This document shows positions 17,003 to 17,838 of a DNA stretch of 17,838 nt, in pieces (positions within the stretch are counted from its first letter, which is position 1; the number at the start of each line of letters is the position of its first letter). The stretch is from Acetobacteraceae bacterium (lineage in GTDB: Bacteria; Pseudomonadota; Alphaproteobacteria; Acetobacterales; Acetobacteraceae). The stretch spans positions 1-17,838 of the forward strand of contig DAHWBL010000093.1 in NCBI GenBank assembly GCA_027323595.1, given 5' to 3'. Below the pieces are notes generated by a model. It was given only the letters and a program-made list of their open reading frames with translations. It ran no database searches and was not told where the DNA came from. The position numbers and the translations under genes were made by a program.

Positions 17003-17049
17003 GGGTCAACCGCGTGACGCGGGGGGCGGGTCGACCGCGTGGCGCGGGG
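17003..17049. repeat. Two tandem imperfect 22-bp repeats, each with a CCGCG-N3-CGCGG dyad
   Basis: The copies at 17003-17024 and 17028-17049 differ at 2 of 22 bases and have a 25-base period. Each contains a perfect 5-bp dyad (CCGCG-TGA-CGCGG at 17010-17022; CCGCG-TGG-CGCGG at 17035-17047). They lie in the divergent gap, 11 bases before the FNR-like box. They could be paired operator sites or small hairpins. Confidence 0.8.
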
Positions 17050-17060
17050 CAGGTTTGGTA

Positions 17061-17074
17061 TTGATTTACGTCAA
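17061..17074 (+). promoter_or_regulatory. FNR/FixK-type binding site
   Basis: TTGATTTACGTCAA fits the Crp/Fnr-family consensus TTGAT-N4-ATCAA with one mismatch. Its centre is 77 bases before the UbiD-family start codon. A CATCAT (17101-17106) could be a weak -10 box, which would put the site near -45, close to but not exactly at the -41.5 activating position. It could also act on the divergent carbonic anhydrase gene. Confidence 0.6.
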
Positions 17075-17143
17075 TGCGTGAATTGGCCGCCGGTCGCGAG
17101 CATCATCCAGCGCGTGCGGTCCGGCACGGGCGGAGGACACGCC

Positions 17144-17838
17144 ATGGCTTATCGGTCGATGCGCGACTTCATCGCAGCACTGGAGCAGCGCGGCATGCTG
17201 CGCCGGATCACCCGCGAGGTGGATCGCGGGTGGGAGCCGGCGTGTCTGGCCAAATGGATGTACCAGGCGCTGCCCGACGAGCAGCGCTTTGGCCTGGTGT
17301 TCGACAAGGTGGCCGGCAGCGACATCAGCCTTGCCACCGGGCTGCTTGGCGCGTCGGTGCACAGCTATGCCCTGGCACTTGGCGTGGAGCCCGATGGCAT
17401 CAACGAAAAATGGGTGGATGCCATCAACAACCGGGTCGGCCCGGTGGAGGTGCGGACCGCCGCGTGCCAGCAGGTGGTGCATGTGGGCGAGCAGGTGCGG
17501 CTGAGCGATCTGCCGATCCCGGTGTGGACGCCGGGCAAGGATGCCGGGCCGTATATCACCACCAACATGCTGACCCGCCACGCGACCACCGGCGCGCAGG
17601 GCATGGGGGTCTATCGGACGCAGGTGCGCGATGAGCGCAGCGTGATCGTCAATCTCAGCCCCGGCCGGCAATCCTTCGCGCGCACGCAAAGCCACACCGA
17701 GCAGGGCAGGCCCGCGCCGATCGCGTGGATCATCAGCGCCGAGCCCGCGGTGCATCTCGCGGCGGTGGCCAACCTTCCTTATGGCACCGACGAGATCGAG
17801 GTGGCCGGCGGGCTGGTCGGCGGCCCGATCGAGATGGT
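17144..17838 (+). CDS. UbiD-family decarboxylase (3' end cut by window edge)
   Basis: The N-terminal 231 residues of a UbiD-family enzyme, which uses prenylated FMN to (de)carboxylate aromatic or unsaturated acids. It starts MAYRSMRDFIAALEQRGMLR and continues GLVFDKVAGSD, HSYALALGVE and GMGVYRTQV (the conserved Arg158 of the GxYRxQ motif). The canonical ubiquinone UbiD motif that follows, W-x3-RGGA, is replaced by NLSPGRQSFAR, so this may be a catabolic or other subgroup rather than the ubiquinone-pathway enzyme. GGAGGA (17132-17137) lies 6 bases before the ATG. Activity needs a prenyl-FMN synthase (UbiX-type), not seen here. A CRP/FNR-like site lies upstream. Confidence 0.85.
   Translation, partial: MAYRSMRDFIAALEQRGMLRRITREVDRGWEPACLAKWMYQALPDEQRFGLVFDKVAGSDISLATGLLGASVHSYALALGVEPDGINEKWVDAINNRVGPVEVRTAACQQVVHVGEQVRLSDLPIPVWTPGKDAGPYITTNMLTRHATTGAQGMGVYRTQVRDERSVIVNLSPGRQSFARTQSHTEQGRPAPIAWIISAEPAVHLAAVANLPYGTDEIEVAGGLVGGPIEM

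Noticed and set aside
16881..17009. N-terminal extension of the carbonic anhydrase frame to 17009
   Set aside because: The residues are Arg/Pro/Ala-rich and unconserved; a good AGGAG site supports the start at 16880.

Overview
This is a high-GC, densely coded chromosomal segment with bacterial gene organisation. It shows no phage, plasmid, transposase, CRISPR array or RNA gene. Gene content and order (pdxH divergent from fabI-aroC; rplY-pth-ychF; clpB) are typical of Alphaproteobacteria. The GC bias, the AT-rich terminator made of GTTCTTT / AAAGAAC arms, and the COG4986-type anion transporter suggest Rhodospirillales, perhaps Acetobacteraceae. That placement is an inference from memory, not a database result.

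Layout. 1-1750 (+): the 3' part of a sulfotransferase gene, translationally coupled to a class I SAM-dependent methyltransferase gene. 1905-3873 (-): fabI then aroC, an operon for fatty-acid and aromatic biosynthesis. 4066-6634 (+): pdxH, a fused phosphotransferase/P-loop kinase, and a secreted DUF2141 protein, with overlapping stop and start codons. 6777-7643 (+): a tandem-domain universal stress protein. 7803-10865 (+): a duplicated ABC permease and its ATPase with a C-terminal AAA-associated domain, a NitT/TauT-like anion importer with no substrate-binding protein nearby. 10981-13359 (-): rplY-pth-ychF, a translation-related operon with a recognisable sigma70-type promoter. 13492-16071 (-): clpB, with a candidate sigma32 promoter. 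16266-16880 (-): a beta-carbonic anhydrase. 17144 to the window end (+): a UbiD-family decarboxylase, cut by the window edge.

Most of the window is ordinary housekeeping sequence. The signals most worth a second look are in the gaps between genes. The carbonic anhydrase/UbiD divergent region has a near-consensus FNR/FixK half-site pair and two tandem dyad repeats. The fabI/pdxH divergent region has a perfect 16-bp tandem duplication and a 12-bp palindrome. The aroC 3' gap has a palindrome resembling alphaproteobacterial interspersed repeats. There is also a nested AT-rich convergent terminator. I do not see a convincing new multi-gene system. The least understood genes are the kinase fusion, the DUF2141 protein and the ABC importer of unknown substrate.

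No gap between genes exceeds 300 bases; the largest is 263 bases (16881-17143).
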